From CBDFHF01 sp965247565 (lineage in GTDB: Bacteria; Pseudomonadota; Gammaproteobacteria; Methylococcales; Methylomonadaceae): a stretch of DNA of 64,000 bases. Location: contig CBDFHF010000001.1 in the NCBI GenBank assembly GCA_965247565.1, positions 124,001-188,000 on the forward strand, given 5' to 3'. Positions 36,996 to 46,016 of the stretch are shown here, in pieces; position 1 is the first letter of the stretch, and every line of letters begins with the position of its first letter. Position numbers and translations under genes: made by a program. Under the pieces are notes generated by a model. That model was not told where the DNA came from, made no database searches, and worked only from the letters and a program-made list of their open reading frames with translations.

Positions 36996-37151
36996 TTTAG
37001 TTATTTCCAGTAGATTGAGTTAAATAAAGATTTTTAGTAAATTTTCACATAAAGAAATTGTTGAGCCACCGTGATTAGATGGTGGAGACGTTAGGATTCG
37101 TAGAAACGATAACCGAGATCCATTGTACTCGTAATTAATAACCACGCTTTA

Positions 37152-37190
37152 TAGTGGCCTGAATTACTCCTGAGGTTATTCAGGCCACTA
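37152..37190 (-). terminator. Terminator hairpin after pntAB
   Basis: TAGTGGCCTGAAT (37152-37164) pairs perfectly with ATTCAGGCCACTA (37178-37190), a 13-bp stem immediately after the pntB stop (37196) on the - strand. The T tract is weak, but stem strength and position support a terminator. Confidence 0.6.
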
Positions 37191-37195
37191 CGCTT

Positions 37196-38587
37196 TTACC
37201 CCTTTAAGGCTTTCAACACTGCCTGCATGGTGGTATTGGCATCTCCAAATAACATCCGAGTGTTTTCCAATACAAACAAAGGATTACCAACCCCAGCATA
37301 ACCTGACGCCATACTGCGTTTCAGTACGATGGTGGTATCGCCTTTCCAGCATTCCAGTACCGGCATACCGGCTATGGGGCTGTTGGGGTCGTCTAATGCG
37401 GATGGGTTGACAATGTCGTTGGCACCGATGACGATGGATACGTCCACATTACCCCAGTCTTCATTAATTTCATCCATCTCATAAACGATGTCGTAAGGTA
37501 CTTTGGCCTCGGCTAGTAACACGTTCATGTGTCCAGGCATGCGGCCTGCGACCGGGTGGATACCAAAACCAACTTTTTTGCCTTTATCACGCAAGAACTT
37601 GGTGATTTCATTGACGGTGTGTTGAGCTTGGGCGACGGCCATGCCATAGCCGGGAATAATCATAATGTTTTTGGCATCCAGCAATAGCCGGGCAGTTTCT
37701 TCGGCATCAATAGGTTGAACTTCACCTTCGACAACCGCCGCCTCGCCACCCGAGGCTGTGCCGAAACCACCAGCAATTACACTTAAGAAATGTCGGTTCA
37801 TAGCGCGACACATGATGTAGCTCAAAATCGCGCCGCTACTGCCAACTAAGGCGCCGGTTACAATCAATAAGTCGTTACTTAACATGAAGCCGGTAGCCGC
37901 TGCGGCCCAACCGGAGTAGCTATTAAGCATAGATACTACGACTGGCATATCGGCACCACCTATCGCCATGACCATATGAACACCGAAGGCTAATGCGATG
38001 ATAGTCATGATTATTAATGGTGTTGTACCGCCACCGGTTTCGGTTTGCTGTAAAAATAAGCCGCCTAGGACAATCGCACCGATTAACAAACCCAGATTCA
38101 ACCAGTGCCGAGCTGGTAGTAATAAAGGTTTACCGCTGATTTTTTCGCTAAGCTTGCAAAATGCAATAACTGAGCCTGAAAAAGTCACTGCACCGATAAG
38201 AATGCCGATATATATTTCGACTTCATGAATGGTTTTTTCAACGCCACTTATACTGATAGAGCTATCCATAAAATTGGCATAACCTACTAAAACCGCGGCC
38301 ATACCCACAAGACTGTGCATGATGGCGACCAGCTCCGGCATTTGGGTCATTTCAACTTTCAGCGCAGCTTTGGCACCAATAGCGCCGCCGATTAGCAAGG
38401 CAACGACTAAAATGGCGTAGGTATTGACCGAGTTACTTAATACCGTGGCAAGAATGGCAACGGCCATACCCAACATGCCGTAGTAGTTGCCTTTACGAGC
38501 GGTTTCCTGGTTACTTAAACCACTCAAACTAAAAATGAACAGGATGGTGGCGATGATATAAGACATCGAGATTAAACTTTGTGGCAT
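37196..38587 (-). CDS. pntB: NAD(P) transhydrogenase subunit beta
   Basis: This 463-residue membrane subunit has many hydrophobic helices in the first 270 residues. The C-terminal NADP(H)-binding domain follows (IIPGYGMAVAQAQHTVNEI; GFGIHPVAGRMPGHMNVLLAEA; GANDIVNPSA). With PntA it couples proton entry to making NADPH from NADH. NADPH demand is high in C1-assimilating cells. It follows pntA by 11 bp on the same strand. Confidence 0.97.
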   Translation of the reverse strand: MPQSLISMSYIIATILFIFSLSGLSNQETARKGNYYGMLGMAVAILATVLSNSVNTYAILVVALLIGGAIGAKAALKVEMTQMPELVAIMHSLVGMAAVLVGYANFMDSSISISGVEKTIHEVEIYIGILIGAVTFSGSVIAFCKLSEKISGKPLLLPARHWLNLGLLIGAIVLGGLFLQQTETGGGTTPLIIMTIIALAFGVHMVMAIGGADMPVVVSMLNSYSGWAAAATGFMLSNDLLIVTGALVGSSGAILSYIMCRAMNRHFLSVIAGGFGTASGGEAAVVEGEVQPIDAEETARLLLDAKNIMIIPGYGMAVAQAQHTVNEITKFLRDKGKKVGFGIHPVAGRMPGHMNVLLAEAKVPYDIVYEMDEINEDWGNVDVSIVIGANDIVNPSALDDPNSPIAGMPVLECWKGDTTIVLKRSMASGYAGVGNPLFVLENTRMLFGDANTTMQAVLKALKG

Positions 38588-38598
38588 GGTAGTCTTCC

Positions 38599-40158
38599 TT
38601 ATTTCCTGAACATTTCTAACATGCGCCGAGTGACTAAAAAGCCGCCGACGATATTAATGGAAGCAATGAGTATCGCCAGCCCCGCTATGATGCTGATGGT
38701 GCGGTCTGGTGTGGATACTTGCACTAAAGCGCCGATGACAATAATGCCACTGATGGCATTGGTTACGCTCATTAATGGGGTGTGTAACGAAGGACTGACG
38801 TTCCAAATGACTTGATAGCCAACAAAGCAAGCCAGTACGAATACGGTAAAGTGCGTCATAAACGATGCCGGCGCCACCGAGCCGATACCTAACAAAGCTA
38901 AAACGCCAATGGCCATGGGCAAGATCTGTTTTAGCCAGGGTGGTAGTAAACTTGGTTTTGCTGGCTCAGCAACGGTGCTTGCTATTTCCGTTTTTGGCTT
39001 AGCTGCTGCGGATAAAGTCGGCGGTGGCGGTGGCCAAGTGATTTTGCCCTCTTTGATGACAGTGGTGCCACGTATGACTTCGTCATCAAAATTAATGTTT
39101 AGCTCACCATTTTTTTCAGGGCTAAGCTCAGTTAACAGGTGCCGTAAATTGGTGGCATATAATTGGCTGGATTGATTCGCTAAACGGCTAGGAAGATTTG
39201 TGTAGCCAATAATAGTGACATCGTTTTTAACGACCACTTGGTCTTTTTCTGTCAGATCACAGTTACCGCCTTGTTCCGCCGCTAAATCCACAATCACACT
39301 GCCGGATTTCATGGATTCGACCATGGCGGTAGTGATTAACTTGGGTGCCGGTTTGCCAGGGATTAATGCGGTAGTCACGATAATATCGACTTCTTTGGCT
39401 TGATCTGCAAACAAAGCCATTTCCGCAGCGATAAATTCCGGAGACATGGTTTTGGCATAACCGCCCGTGCCCGAGCCTTCTTCTTTGAAATCCAACATTA
39501 AGAATTCTGCATCCATGCTTTCGATTTGTTCTTTAACTTCCGGGCGCGTGTCGAATGATCTAACAATAGCGCCCATTCCCTTGGCAGCACCAATGGCCGC
39601 TAAGCCAGCGACGCCTGCACCAATGACTAACACTTTGGCGGGTGGAATTTTACCTGCAGCAGTAATTTGCCCGGTAAAAAACCGACCAAAATGCTGAGCT
39701 GCCTCAACAATAGCACGGTATCCAGCGATATTGGCCATGGAACTTAAGGCGTCTAGTTTTTGTGCTCGTGACATACGTGGTACGCTGTCCATGGCCAAAA
39801 CAGTCAAGTTTTTAGCGGCTAGCTTGTCGATTAATCCTGAGTTTTGAGCAGGCCAGATGAAGCTAATTAGAGTACTGCCGGGTTTTAAAAGCTCTATTTC
39901 GTTTATGCCCAACTCAGGATAATCGGCGGGTGCCCGGACTTTCATAACAATGTCAGCGGCAGACCATAATGCTTTGGCGTCGGATAGGATTTCAACGCCG
40001 ACGGCCTGGTAAGCCGCGTCAGAAATATTGGCGTTTAAGCCCGCACCGCTCTCAATACAAACGGAAAAACCCAGTTTGATAATTTGTTGGGCCGCATCTG
40101 GGGTGGTGGCGACCCGCTTTTCACCAGGATGAATTTCTTTCGGTATACCAATCTTCAT
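38599..40158 (-). CDS. pntA: NAD(P) transhydrogenase subunit alpha
   Basis: The start is ATG 40158 (MKIGIPKEIHPGEKRVATTPD); an upstream in-frame ATG would add 18 non-conserved residues. The 519-residue subunit joins the NAD-binding domain (KVLVIGAGVAGLAAIGAAKGMGA) and a C-terminal four-helix membrane part after residue 420. This is the fused form also found in E. coli, rather than the split PntAA/PntAB type. It is the first gene of the pntAB pair. Confidence 0.97.
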   Translation of the reverse strand: MKIGIPKEIHPGEKRVATTPDAAQQIIKLGFSVCIESGAGLNANISDAAYQAVGVEILSDAKALWSAADIVMKVRAPADYPELGINEIELLKPGSTLISFIWPAQNSGLIDKLAAKNLTVLAMDSVPRMSRAQKLDALSSMANIAGYRAIVEAAQHFGRFFTGQITAAGKIPPAKVLVIGAGVAGLAAIGAAKGMGAIVRSFDTRPEVKEQIESMDAEFLMLDFKEEGSGTGGYAKTMSPEFIAAEMALFADQAKEVDIIVTTALIPGKPAPKLITTAMVESMKSGSVIVDLAAEQGGNCDLTEKDQVVVKNDVTIIGYTNLPSRLANQSSQLYATNLRHLLTELSPEKNGELNINFDDEVIRGTTVIKEGKITWPPPPPTLSAAAKPKTEIASTVAEPAKPSLLPPWLKQILPMAIGVLALLGIGSVAPASFMTHFTVFVLACFVGYQVIWNVSPSLHTPLMSVTNAISGIIVIGALVQVSTPDRTISIIAGLAILIASINIVGGFLVTRRMLEMFRK

Positions 40159-40327
40159 AAAGTCTCCTTTAACAATGGGATAGGGCATAATGCGTTGTTT
40201 TAAAGTTAGCATCCCTGTAAATTCTGAGCGGGAGCATAGAAGATTAACCGGGGATTATCAATGTTTTATAATCTATTCTTTCAAAGATTTTTAACAGTGC
40301 CAATCTTAAATTAGCACAGAGATTCAA

Positions 40328-41275
40328 ATGATCGAGAGTTATCCCTCCTTTTTTGCTAAAGACTTTATTGAAACCCAAGAAGGGCTTATTTTTGCGGTGG
40401 TGGCGCACGGGATAGAGCAAGACAAGGTGTTGAGTTTCTTACGCTATGTTCACGATGGTAAAGCTTGGCAAAAGCATGCAACTGATTCGGCCAACGACTT
40501 CTTGAGACACCATCATCCAAAATACGTCCATTATTCGGGGGCGCTTGATGCGCATTTGCACGCAGTTTGTATTGATGACATTGTTAAACATCACCAGCCT
40601 AAACAACGTTTACGGCAGCTTTTACAGACTAAAACACAGGATCTAGTAGAACAGGATTTAGTAGCTTTATGTGATTTACTTCACCAGCAAGGTTTGGACT
40701 TAAATAACTTGGGTATTACTGGTTCTGTGTTAGTGGGTGTACAGAAGCCCGGTTCAGATTTGGATTTGGTTTGCTATGGGCGCAATGCATTTCAACAATG
40801 CCGTGCTATTACGCGAAGCTTGATTAAATCAAGACAGGTGCAAATATTGTCTGAGTCGGATTGGCGGAATTCTTTTGAGCGTCGCGCTTGTGCCCTAAGT
40901 TATGAGGAATATGTCTGGCATGAGCAACGCAAATGCAATAAGGCTGTCATAAATGGGCGTAAATTTGATCTAAATTTTATTGATCGGTCTATGCCATCTG
41001 AAATCACACGATACCAAAAGCGGGGCCCAATTACGTTACAGTGTCGGGTTATTAATGATGATTATGGCTTCGATTATCCAGCTGAATTTGTCATTGACCA
41101 CGCACATATTAGCAGTGTAGTCAGTTTCACGGCTACCTATACTGGCCAAGCTTTTTTAGGCGAACTAATTGAAGTTGTCGGTACCTTGGAGGTTTCTGCA
41201 CAAGGGCAACAGCGCATTGTAGTCGGTGCTAGTCGCGAAGCGGAGGGTGAATATATAAAGGTAATTCGTGCTTAA
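40328..41275 (+). CDS. Predicted nucleotidyltransferase (Pol-beta-type), H4MPT cluster head
   Basis: This 315-residue protein has a nucleotidyltransferase active-site pattern in the middle: GSVLVGVQKPGSDLDLVCYG (GS...SDxD), residues about 136-155. The N-terminal 100 residues and the C-terminal 90 residues are not recognised, though the latter may be a small beta-barrel. The frame overlaps the next gene by 8 bases, and the series continues into beta-RFAP synthase and mch. This suggests a role in cofactor synthesis or salvage, but neither substrate nor acceptor is known. Confidence 0.6.
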   Translation: MIESYPSFFAKDFIETQEGLIFAVVAHGIEQDKVLSFLRYVHDGKAWQKHATDSANDFLRHHHPKYVHYSGALDAHLHAVCIDDIVKHHQPKQRLRQLLQTKTQDLVEQDLVALCDLLHQQGLDLNNLGITGSVLVGVQKPGSDLDLVCYGRNAFQQCRAITRSLIKSRQVQILSESDWRNSFERRACALSYEEYVWHEQRKCNKAVINGRKFDLNFIDRSMPSEITRYQKRGPITLQCRVINDDYGFDYPAEFVIDHAHISSVVSFTATYTGQAFLGELIEVVGTLEVSAQGQQRIVVGASREAEGEYIKVIRA

Positions 41276-41948
41276 TCTAAATGATTTTGGTGCAGTAATT
41301 TTTGATATGGATGGCTTGGTATTGGACACTGAAGTCACTTATTTCAGAGCCTGGCAATACGCCGCCAGGGTTATGGGAAATGAGTTAACAGATACTTTCT
41401 GCGAATCTTTATCTGGCTTGCATCATAAAAGCGTTGAACAAATGCTAAGAGACAAACTGGGCAATCAAATCAATCTGACCCATTTTAATAAACTCAGTGG
41501 CCAGTATTGGCAGAATTTTGTCAGGAAGCAGGGTATTTCGGTCAAACCCGGGTTTACCGAGTTTCTTGCTCTTATCAAACAGCAGCGATTACCTTACTGT
41601 TTGGCAACCAATAGTAAGGCGGTCAATGTTCTGGAATGTTTGAGTTTTGCAGGTCTTACAGATGTGTTTTCGATTATTGTCAGCCGTGATGATGTTAAGC
41701 AGGGCAAACCTGATCCGGCTGTTTTTTTACAGGCAGCGTTACGGCTCCAGGTAGATATATCTAAATGCCTAGTTTTGGAAGATTCGTTAACTGGTATTGA
41801 AGCGGCAGTCACAGCAGGCGCTTTTGCTGTGTATATCCCCTCGAGTGCTAAGCCAAATCAGCAAGCGTTGGAGGCTTGTCATCTGGTGGCTAGCGATTTA
41901 ATACACCTGGTAGAACTCATTTCTGAGAGTTCGCAGGTATCGGGCTGA
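41268..41948 (+). CDS. HAD-superfamily phosphatase/phosphoglucomutase-like
   Basis: This 226-residue protein starts at GTG inside the end of the preceding gene. The HAD motif I nucleophile is in VIFDMDGLVLDTE. Motif II is CLATNS and motifs III/IV are KPDPAVFLQAA and LVLEDSLTGIEAA. This is the beta-phosphoglucomutase/phosphatase class with an alpha cap. Its overlap with the nucleotidyltransferase and its closeness to the H4MPT synthesis genes suggest dephosphorylation of a pathway intermediate, which is inference. Confidence 0.85.
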   Translation: MLNLNDFGAVIFDMDGLVLDTEVTYFRAWQYAARVMGNELTDTFCESLSGLHHKSVEQMLRDKLGNQINLTHFNKLSGQYWQNFVRKQGISVKPGFTEFLALIKQQRLPYCLATNSKAVNVLECLSFAGLTDVFSIIVSRDDVKQGKPDPAVFLQAALRLQVDISKCLVLEDSLTGIEAAVTAGAFAVYIPSSAKPNQQALEACHLVASDLIHLVELISESSQVSG

Positions 41949-41994
41949 TCATGTATACTTCGGCCATTTTTGCAATACAAGCCAGCAGAGAGCC

Positions 41995-42972
41995 TTGATA
42001 GTTAAACATTCGAAAATTTCAGTTATCGCTCCGGCACGATTACATATGGGCTTTATTGATTTGAGCGGCGCTTTGGGTCGGCAATTCGGTAGTATTGGTG
42101 TTGCTCTTAATGAAATTAGTACGCGTGTAACTATCTCTGATGCAAAGCAGCGTAATGTCAGCGGATTTTCGGTTGAACGGGCAGAAAATTGTCTGGAATT
42201 GCTCTGCCGAAGCTTGCAAGTCTCTGATCAGCTGCACGTTCACATTGAAGAGGCTATTCCCGAACATGTCGGTTTAGGTTCTGGTACACAAATGTCGTTG
42301 GCTATTGGAATGGCGTTGAGCGGTTTTTACGGTTTAGGTTTAAGCGTCCGAGACATCGCTGCATTAACTTATCGTGGACAACGCTCTGGCATCGGGATTG
42401 GTGTGTTTGAACAAGGCGGTTTGGTAGTTGATGGTGGGCGTGGTGACAATACAATTACTCCGCCGGTTTTATCGCATATGGACGTGCCGGAAGATTGGCG
42501 TTTTATTTTGGTATTCGATGAGCGCGGCCAGGGACTGCACGGACAGCAGGAGGTGCAGGCGTTTAAGGAATTACCCCCTTACGCACAACAGGAAGCTCAG
42601 CGCTTATGCTATCTGCTACTCATGCAAGGTTTGCCAGCGGTTGCCGAGAATGACATAGCTAAGTTTGGAGACGCGATCACTCAATTGCAGCAGTCCGTAG
42701 GTGAGCACTTTGCCTCGGTACAGGGTGGTGTTTTTACTAGCGCCGAGGTAGCCGAAGCAATTAATTGGTTTCAAGAACAGGGTGCTGTTGCCATTGGACA
42801 AACTTCCTGGGGGCCAACTGGGTTTTGTGCTATTGCTGGCGCTGACTTGGCGGAGTCTCTAGTCCAGCAAGCCAAACTGGAATTTAAGCATTTTGATAAG
42901 CTAAGTTTTATGGTCGCTAGCGCTCGAAATAGCGGTGGCGAGATTTTGGTCGACTCAGGGCGGAATCCATAA
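41995..42972 (+). CDS. Beta-ribofuranosylaminobenzene 5'-phosphate synthase
   Basis: This 325-residue GHMP-kinase-superfamily protein starts at TTG 41995 (MIVKHSKISVIAPARLHMGFIDLSG). An ATG at 41951 is in another frame and soon hits a stop. The GHMP signature GLGSGTQMSLAIG is at about residue 95. The enzyme joins p-aminobenzoate and PRPP with loss of CO2 and pyrophosphate, the first committed step of H4MPT synthesis. It is found in methanogens and C1-oxidising bacteria. pabB at 50.3 kb would supply p-aminobenzoate. Confidence 0.9.
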   Translation: MIVKHSKISVIAPARLHMGFIDLSGALGRQFGSIGVALNEISTRVTISDAKQRNVSGFSVERAENCLELLCRSLQVSDQLHVHIEEAIPEHVGLGSGTQMSLAIGMALSGFYGLGLSVRDIAALTYRGQRSGIGIGVFEQGGLVVDGGRGDNTITPPVLSHMDVPEDWRFILVFDERGQGLHGQQEVQAFKELPPYAQQEAQRLCYLLLMQGLPAVAENDIAKFGDAITQLQQSVGEHFASVQGGVFTSAEVAEAINWFQEQGAVAIGQTSWGPTGFCAIAGADLAESLVQQAKLEFKHFDKLSFMVASARNSGGEILVDSGRNP

Positions 42973-43004
42973 GCTATCTGCTAATTATAGCGAGTTCGGG
43001 ACGA

Positions 43005-44051
43005 ATGCTCGCCCAGGCTGCTAAGGCCGCTGGTTTCAAACCATTGGTGATTGATCTGTTTGCAGACTTGGATACTCAAGCCTGTGCTATAGAAGTTTTC
43101 AAAGTTGCTTCGTTAGCCGAATTTCACTTATCTGCCGTTGTTAATTACTTTGTTGAGCGTTACTTGGTTAGTCATGCCATCTATGGCAGTGGTTTTGAGT
43201 ATTTTCCTGAAAGCTTGAAGTTACTGAGTTGCCGACTTGATGTTTACGGCAATGACTTTGATACGTTTACCCGCTTACAGGATAAGTGTAGCTTCTTTTC
43301 AGCACTTACCAATCTGCATATCCTTTATCCTGAAATTTCGTTTGAGTGTCCCAAACATGTCGATGGTTGGCTACTTAAGCCGCTAAGCGGCCAGGGCGGT
43401 TTAGGTATCAAGCATTACCGTCTAGGTGATAATGTAACTGGGGTTTATTGGCAGAAATATCAAACCGGTACGCAGCACTCAGTTTTGTTTTTGGCGAACG
43501 GCATACATGCGCAAGCGCTTGGCTTTAATACACAATGGGATGTCGGCAGACATCAAGACGACGAATTTATGTTTGCCGGTATCGTTAATAGTTGCAGTTT
43601 GCCGAATAATATCAAAATTCGGGTTTTAGACTGGTTAGACAAGCTAACGAATTGGTTTAACCTAAAAGGTTTGCATTCGTTGGATTTTATTCAAGCAGAT
43701 GATTGCACTTATGTTTTAGAAATCAATGCCCGCCCTCCGGCGAGTATGCAGTTATACGATGGAGATTTAATATCGGCACACATCGCAGCCAGCCAGGGTT
43801 TATTGGTTAAGGATATAACCGAACAAAACGGATATAAGGGTTACCAAATTGTGTACGCAGAAAAAGAAACTATAATTCCTAACCCATTTGCATGGCCCAC
43901 ATGGTGTCAGGATTTGCCGAAATGCGGCGCATTCATTCACACGGGGCAACCGATTTGCAGTATTATTGCCCACGAAATTGAGCCAGAACAGGTACGCTTG
44001 CAGTTGATGTTCAGGCAACAAGAACTCATTAAACAACTTGAAAGGTTTTAA
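43005..44051 (+). CDS. ATP-grasp protein of the H4MPT cluster
   Basis: The 348-residue product from ATG 43005 has ATP-grasp features: DGWLLKPLSGQGGLGIKHY (glycine-rich loop) and YVLEINARPPASMQ (metal-binding Glu/Asn). The same frame is open upstream back to 42930 and encodes SYLLIIASSGR, which looks like the first Rossmann strand. However, no ATG, GTG or TTG occurs in it; only ATA 42969 (overlapping the previous TAA) or CTG 42978 could start it. The true N terminus may therefore lie upstream. The protein likely forms an amide or peptide bond in pterin or furan cofactor synthesis. The 7-bp gap to mch supports the same operon. Confidence 0.75.
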   Translation: MLAQAAKAAGFKPLVIDLFADLDTQACAIEVFKVASLAEFHLSAVVNYFVERYLVSHAIYGSGFEYFPESLKLLSCRLDVYGNDFDTFTRLQDKCSFFSALTNLHILYPEISFECPKHVDGWLLKPLSGQGGLGIKHYRLGDNVTGVYWQKYQTGTQHSVLFLANGIHAQALGFNTQWDVGRHQDDEFMFAGIVNSCSLPNNIKIRVLDWLDKLTNWFNLKGLHSLDFIQADDCTYVLEINARPPASMQLYDGDLISAHIAASQGLLVKDITEQNGYKGYQIVYAEKETIIPNPFAWPTWCQDLPKCGAFIHTGQPICSIIAHEIEPEQVRLQLMFRQQELIKQLERF

Positions 44052-44057
44052 AGAACT

Positions 44058-45041
44058 ATGGAATTTACTGCGAGTGTTAATAAATTAACTCAGCCACTAG
44101 TAAAGCAGCTGATTGATAATGCCGATAAGCTCAGGGTGGGTGTAGAAAAACTTGCCAATGGCGCTACTATCATAGACGCGGGCATCAAAGTACCCGGTGG
44201 TCTTGAGGCTGGTCGTATTATCGCGGAAATTTGTCTAGGCGGTATGGGTACAGTTACGATTACTCATAGCCCTTATACGACTAACTGGCCATTATCGGTT
44301 AACGTACATACCGGTAATCCTGTATTGGGTTGTTTGGGCAGTCAGTATGCGGGCTGGAGTTTATCTCACGAGAAATATTACGCACTGGGTTCGGGGCCTG
44401 CCAGGGCGATGGCGACTAAAGTTAAAGATGGGCGGCAAGTGCCTGTCGAAGAGCTTTATCAGGAGTTAGCCTACCGGGATTCTGCCGAATCGACCGTGTT
44501 GGTTATTGAAAATGATGCTGTTCCGCCCCTGGAAATCGTGGAAAAAGTCGCCGCAGCGTGCAAAGTTGAACCGGCTAATTTAACAATTATTGTCACACCA
44601 ACCAGCAGTCTCGCCGGCGGAGTACAAGTGGTTGCTCGCGTATTGGAAGTTGCCATGCACAAAGCTCACGCCTTGCATTTTCCATTAGAAAATATCATTG
44701 ACGGTAGCGGCAGCGCACCAATCTGCCCGCCGCATCCAAACTTTGTGAAAGCCATGGGCCGCACCAATGATGCGATTTTGTTTGCCGGGCAAGTACATAT
44801 CTTTGTTAAAGGTAGTGACGAAGCTGCAGAAAAACTGGCAAAAGAATTGCCTAGCTCTACATCAAAAGATTACGGCAAACCGTTTGCCGATATTTTTAAA
44901 CAATATGAATATGATTTCTTCAAAATCGACGCCATGTTGTTTAGTCCGGCCAGTGTGATTGTGACTGCTGTTGATTCCGGCAAAAGCTTTCGTGCTGGAC
45001 AATTAGATAATGCTTTGTTAGATCAGTCATTTGGGATTTAG
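44058..45041 (+). CDS. mch: Methenyl-H4MPT cyclohydrolase
   Basis: This 327-residue enzyme interconverts methenyl- and formyl-H4MPT. Family segments visible are KLANGATIIDAGIKVPGGLEAGRI, VHTGNPVLGCLGSQYAGWSL and IIDGSGSAPICPPHPNFVKAMGRTNDA. It is a cytoplasmic step of formaldehyde oxidation to formate, after Fae and MtdB. It lies between ATP-grasp genes for cofactor synthesis, a grouping typical of methylotrophs. Confidence 0.97.
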   Translation: MEFTASVNKLTQPLVKQLIDNADKLRVGVEKLANGATIIDAGIKVPGGLEAGRIIAEICLGGMGTVTITHSPYTTNWPLSVNVHTGNPVLGCLGSQYAGWSLSHEKYYALGSGPARAMATKVKDGRQVPVEELYQELAYRDSAESTVLVIENDAVPPLEIVEKVAAACKVEPANLTIIVTPTSSLAGGVQVVARVLEVAMHKAHALHFPLENIIDGSGSAPICPPHPNFVKAMGRTNDAILFAGQVHIFVKGSDEAAEKLAKELPSSTSKDYGKPFADIFKQYEYDFFKIDAMLFSPASVIVTAVDSGKSFRAGQLDNALLDQSFGI

Positions 45042-45122
45042 CTGCTGCTTTAGTTTGCCAGTCAAGGAATGGCTTGTTTTTGTCAGATACTTTAATTTTA
45101 AATTCATTGCAAGAGTGGTTGA

Positions 45123-46016
45123 GTGGGTAGGATAGCCATTTTTACGGATGATCCGGGTTGGCATGGCAAACAATTGCGCTCGGCTTTAGCAGAGCGCGGG
45201 TTTAGCAGTGACTATGTGTCATTAACGGAATGTAGCTTTACTATTGCTACAGGCCGGAATCCTATTTACATTCCTGGTTTTGGACAAGAGTTGCCGGATG
45301 CCGCATTTGTTCGTGGTGTGCCGGGTGGTTCGCTGCAAGAAGTTGTACTGTATTTAGATATTCTGCATGCGTTGAAAATAATGCGGATCCCAGTCTATAA
45401 CGACGGTCATGCCATCGAACGCAGTGTTGATAAAGGCATGACCAGCTTTTTATTACATAACGCTGGCCTGTCTACACCTATCACTTGGGTGCTGCATAAT
45501 CGGGATGAAGCTTTATATATTGCAGAGCGCGAATTAAAGCACGGACGCTTTGTAATCAGCAAACCGTTGTTTGGCTCACAGGGAGAGGGCATTCGTCGAC
45601 TTGAAAAAATGACCGATTTATTGTGGTTGACAGGCAGTTATGGCGTTTATTATTTGCAACAATTTGTCCCTTGCCAAGGCGATGGATTTTCTGATCATCG
45701 GGTATTTGTAATTAATGGTAGGGCTGTGGCTGCTATGCGCAGACGCGGAAAATCTTGGTTGAACAATGTAGCGCAAGGTGCAGCTTGCGAGGCAATTGAA
45801 TTGACGTCGGAAATGGCTGATTTAGCCATCAAGGCGGCAACTGTTTTGTCCATGGATTACGCGGGGGTGGATATCATTTGCGATAAAGATGGTCGATATG
45901 CCATTATCGAAGTCAACAGTGTGCCGGCCTGGAAAGGGTTGCAAAGTGTCTGCAGTGTTTCAATAGCCGAGTTACTAGCGGACGACTTAATCAATCGTTG
46001 CGTCAAGCGCTCATGA
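45123..46016 (+). CDS. RimK-like ATP-grasp ligase (H4MPT-linked)
   Basis: This 297-residue protein starts at GTG. ATP-grasp features are RFVISKPLFGSQGEGIRRL, the central FVPCQGDGFSDHRVFVINGRAVAAM, and the metal-binding YAIIEVNSVPAWKGLQ. It resembles RimK-type alpha-glutamate ligases such as MptN. In methanogens MptN adds glutamate to H4MPT; in methylotrophs the exact amino acid added is not shown. The stop overlaps the start of the CitG-like gene (ATGA), so the two are coupled. Confidence 0.82.
   Translation: MGRIAIFTDDPGWHGKQLRSALAERGFSSDYVSLTECSFTIATGRNPIYIPGFGQELPDAAFVRGVPGGSLQEVVLYLDILHALKIMRIPVYNDGHAIERSVDKGMTSFLLHNAGLSTPITWVLHNRDEALYIAERELKHGRFVISKPLFGSQGEGIRRLEKMTDLLWLTGSYGVYYLQQFVPCQGDGFSDHRVFVINGRAVAAMRRRGKSWLNNVAQGAACEAIELTSEMADLAIKAATVLSMDYAGVDIICDKDGRYAIIEVNSVPAWKGLQSVCSVSIAELLADDLINRCVKRS

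Noticed and set aside
40887..40896. CTTGTGCCCT, matching the start of the 16-17 bp insertion
   Set aside because: It lies inside an intact coding frame, lacks the GGGTA half, and causes no disruption, so it is taken as chance.
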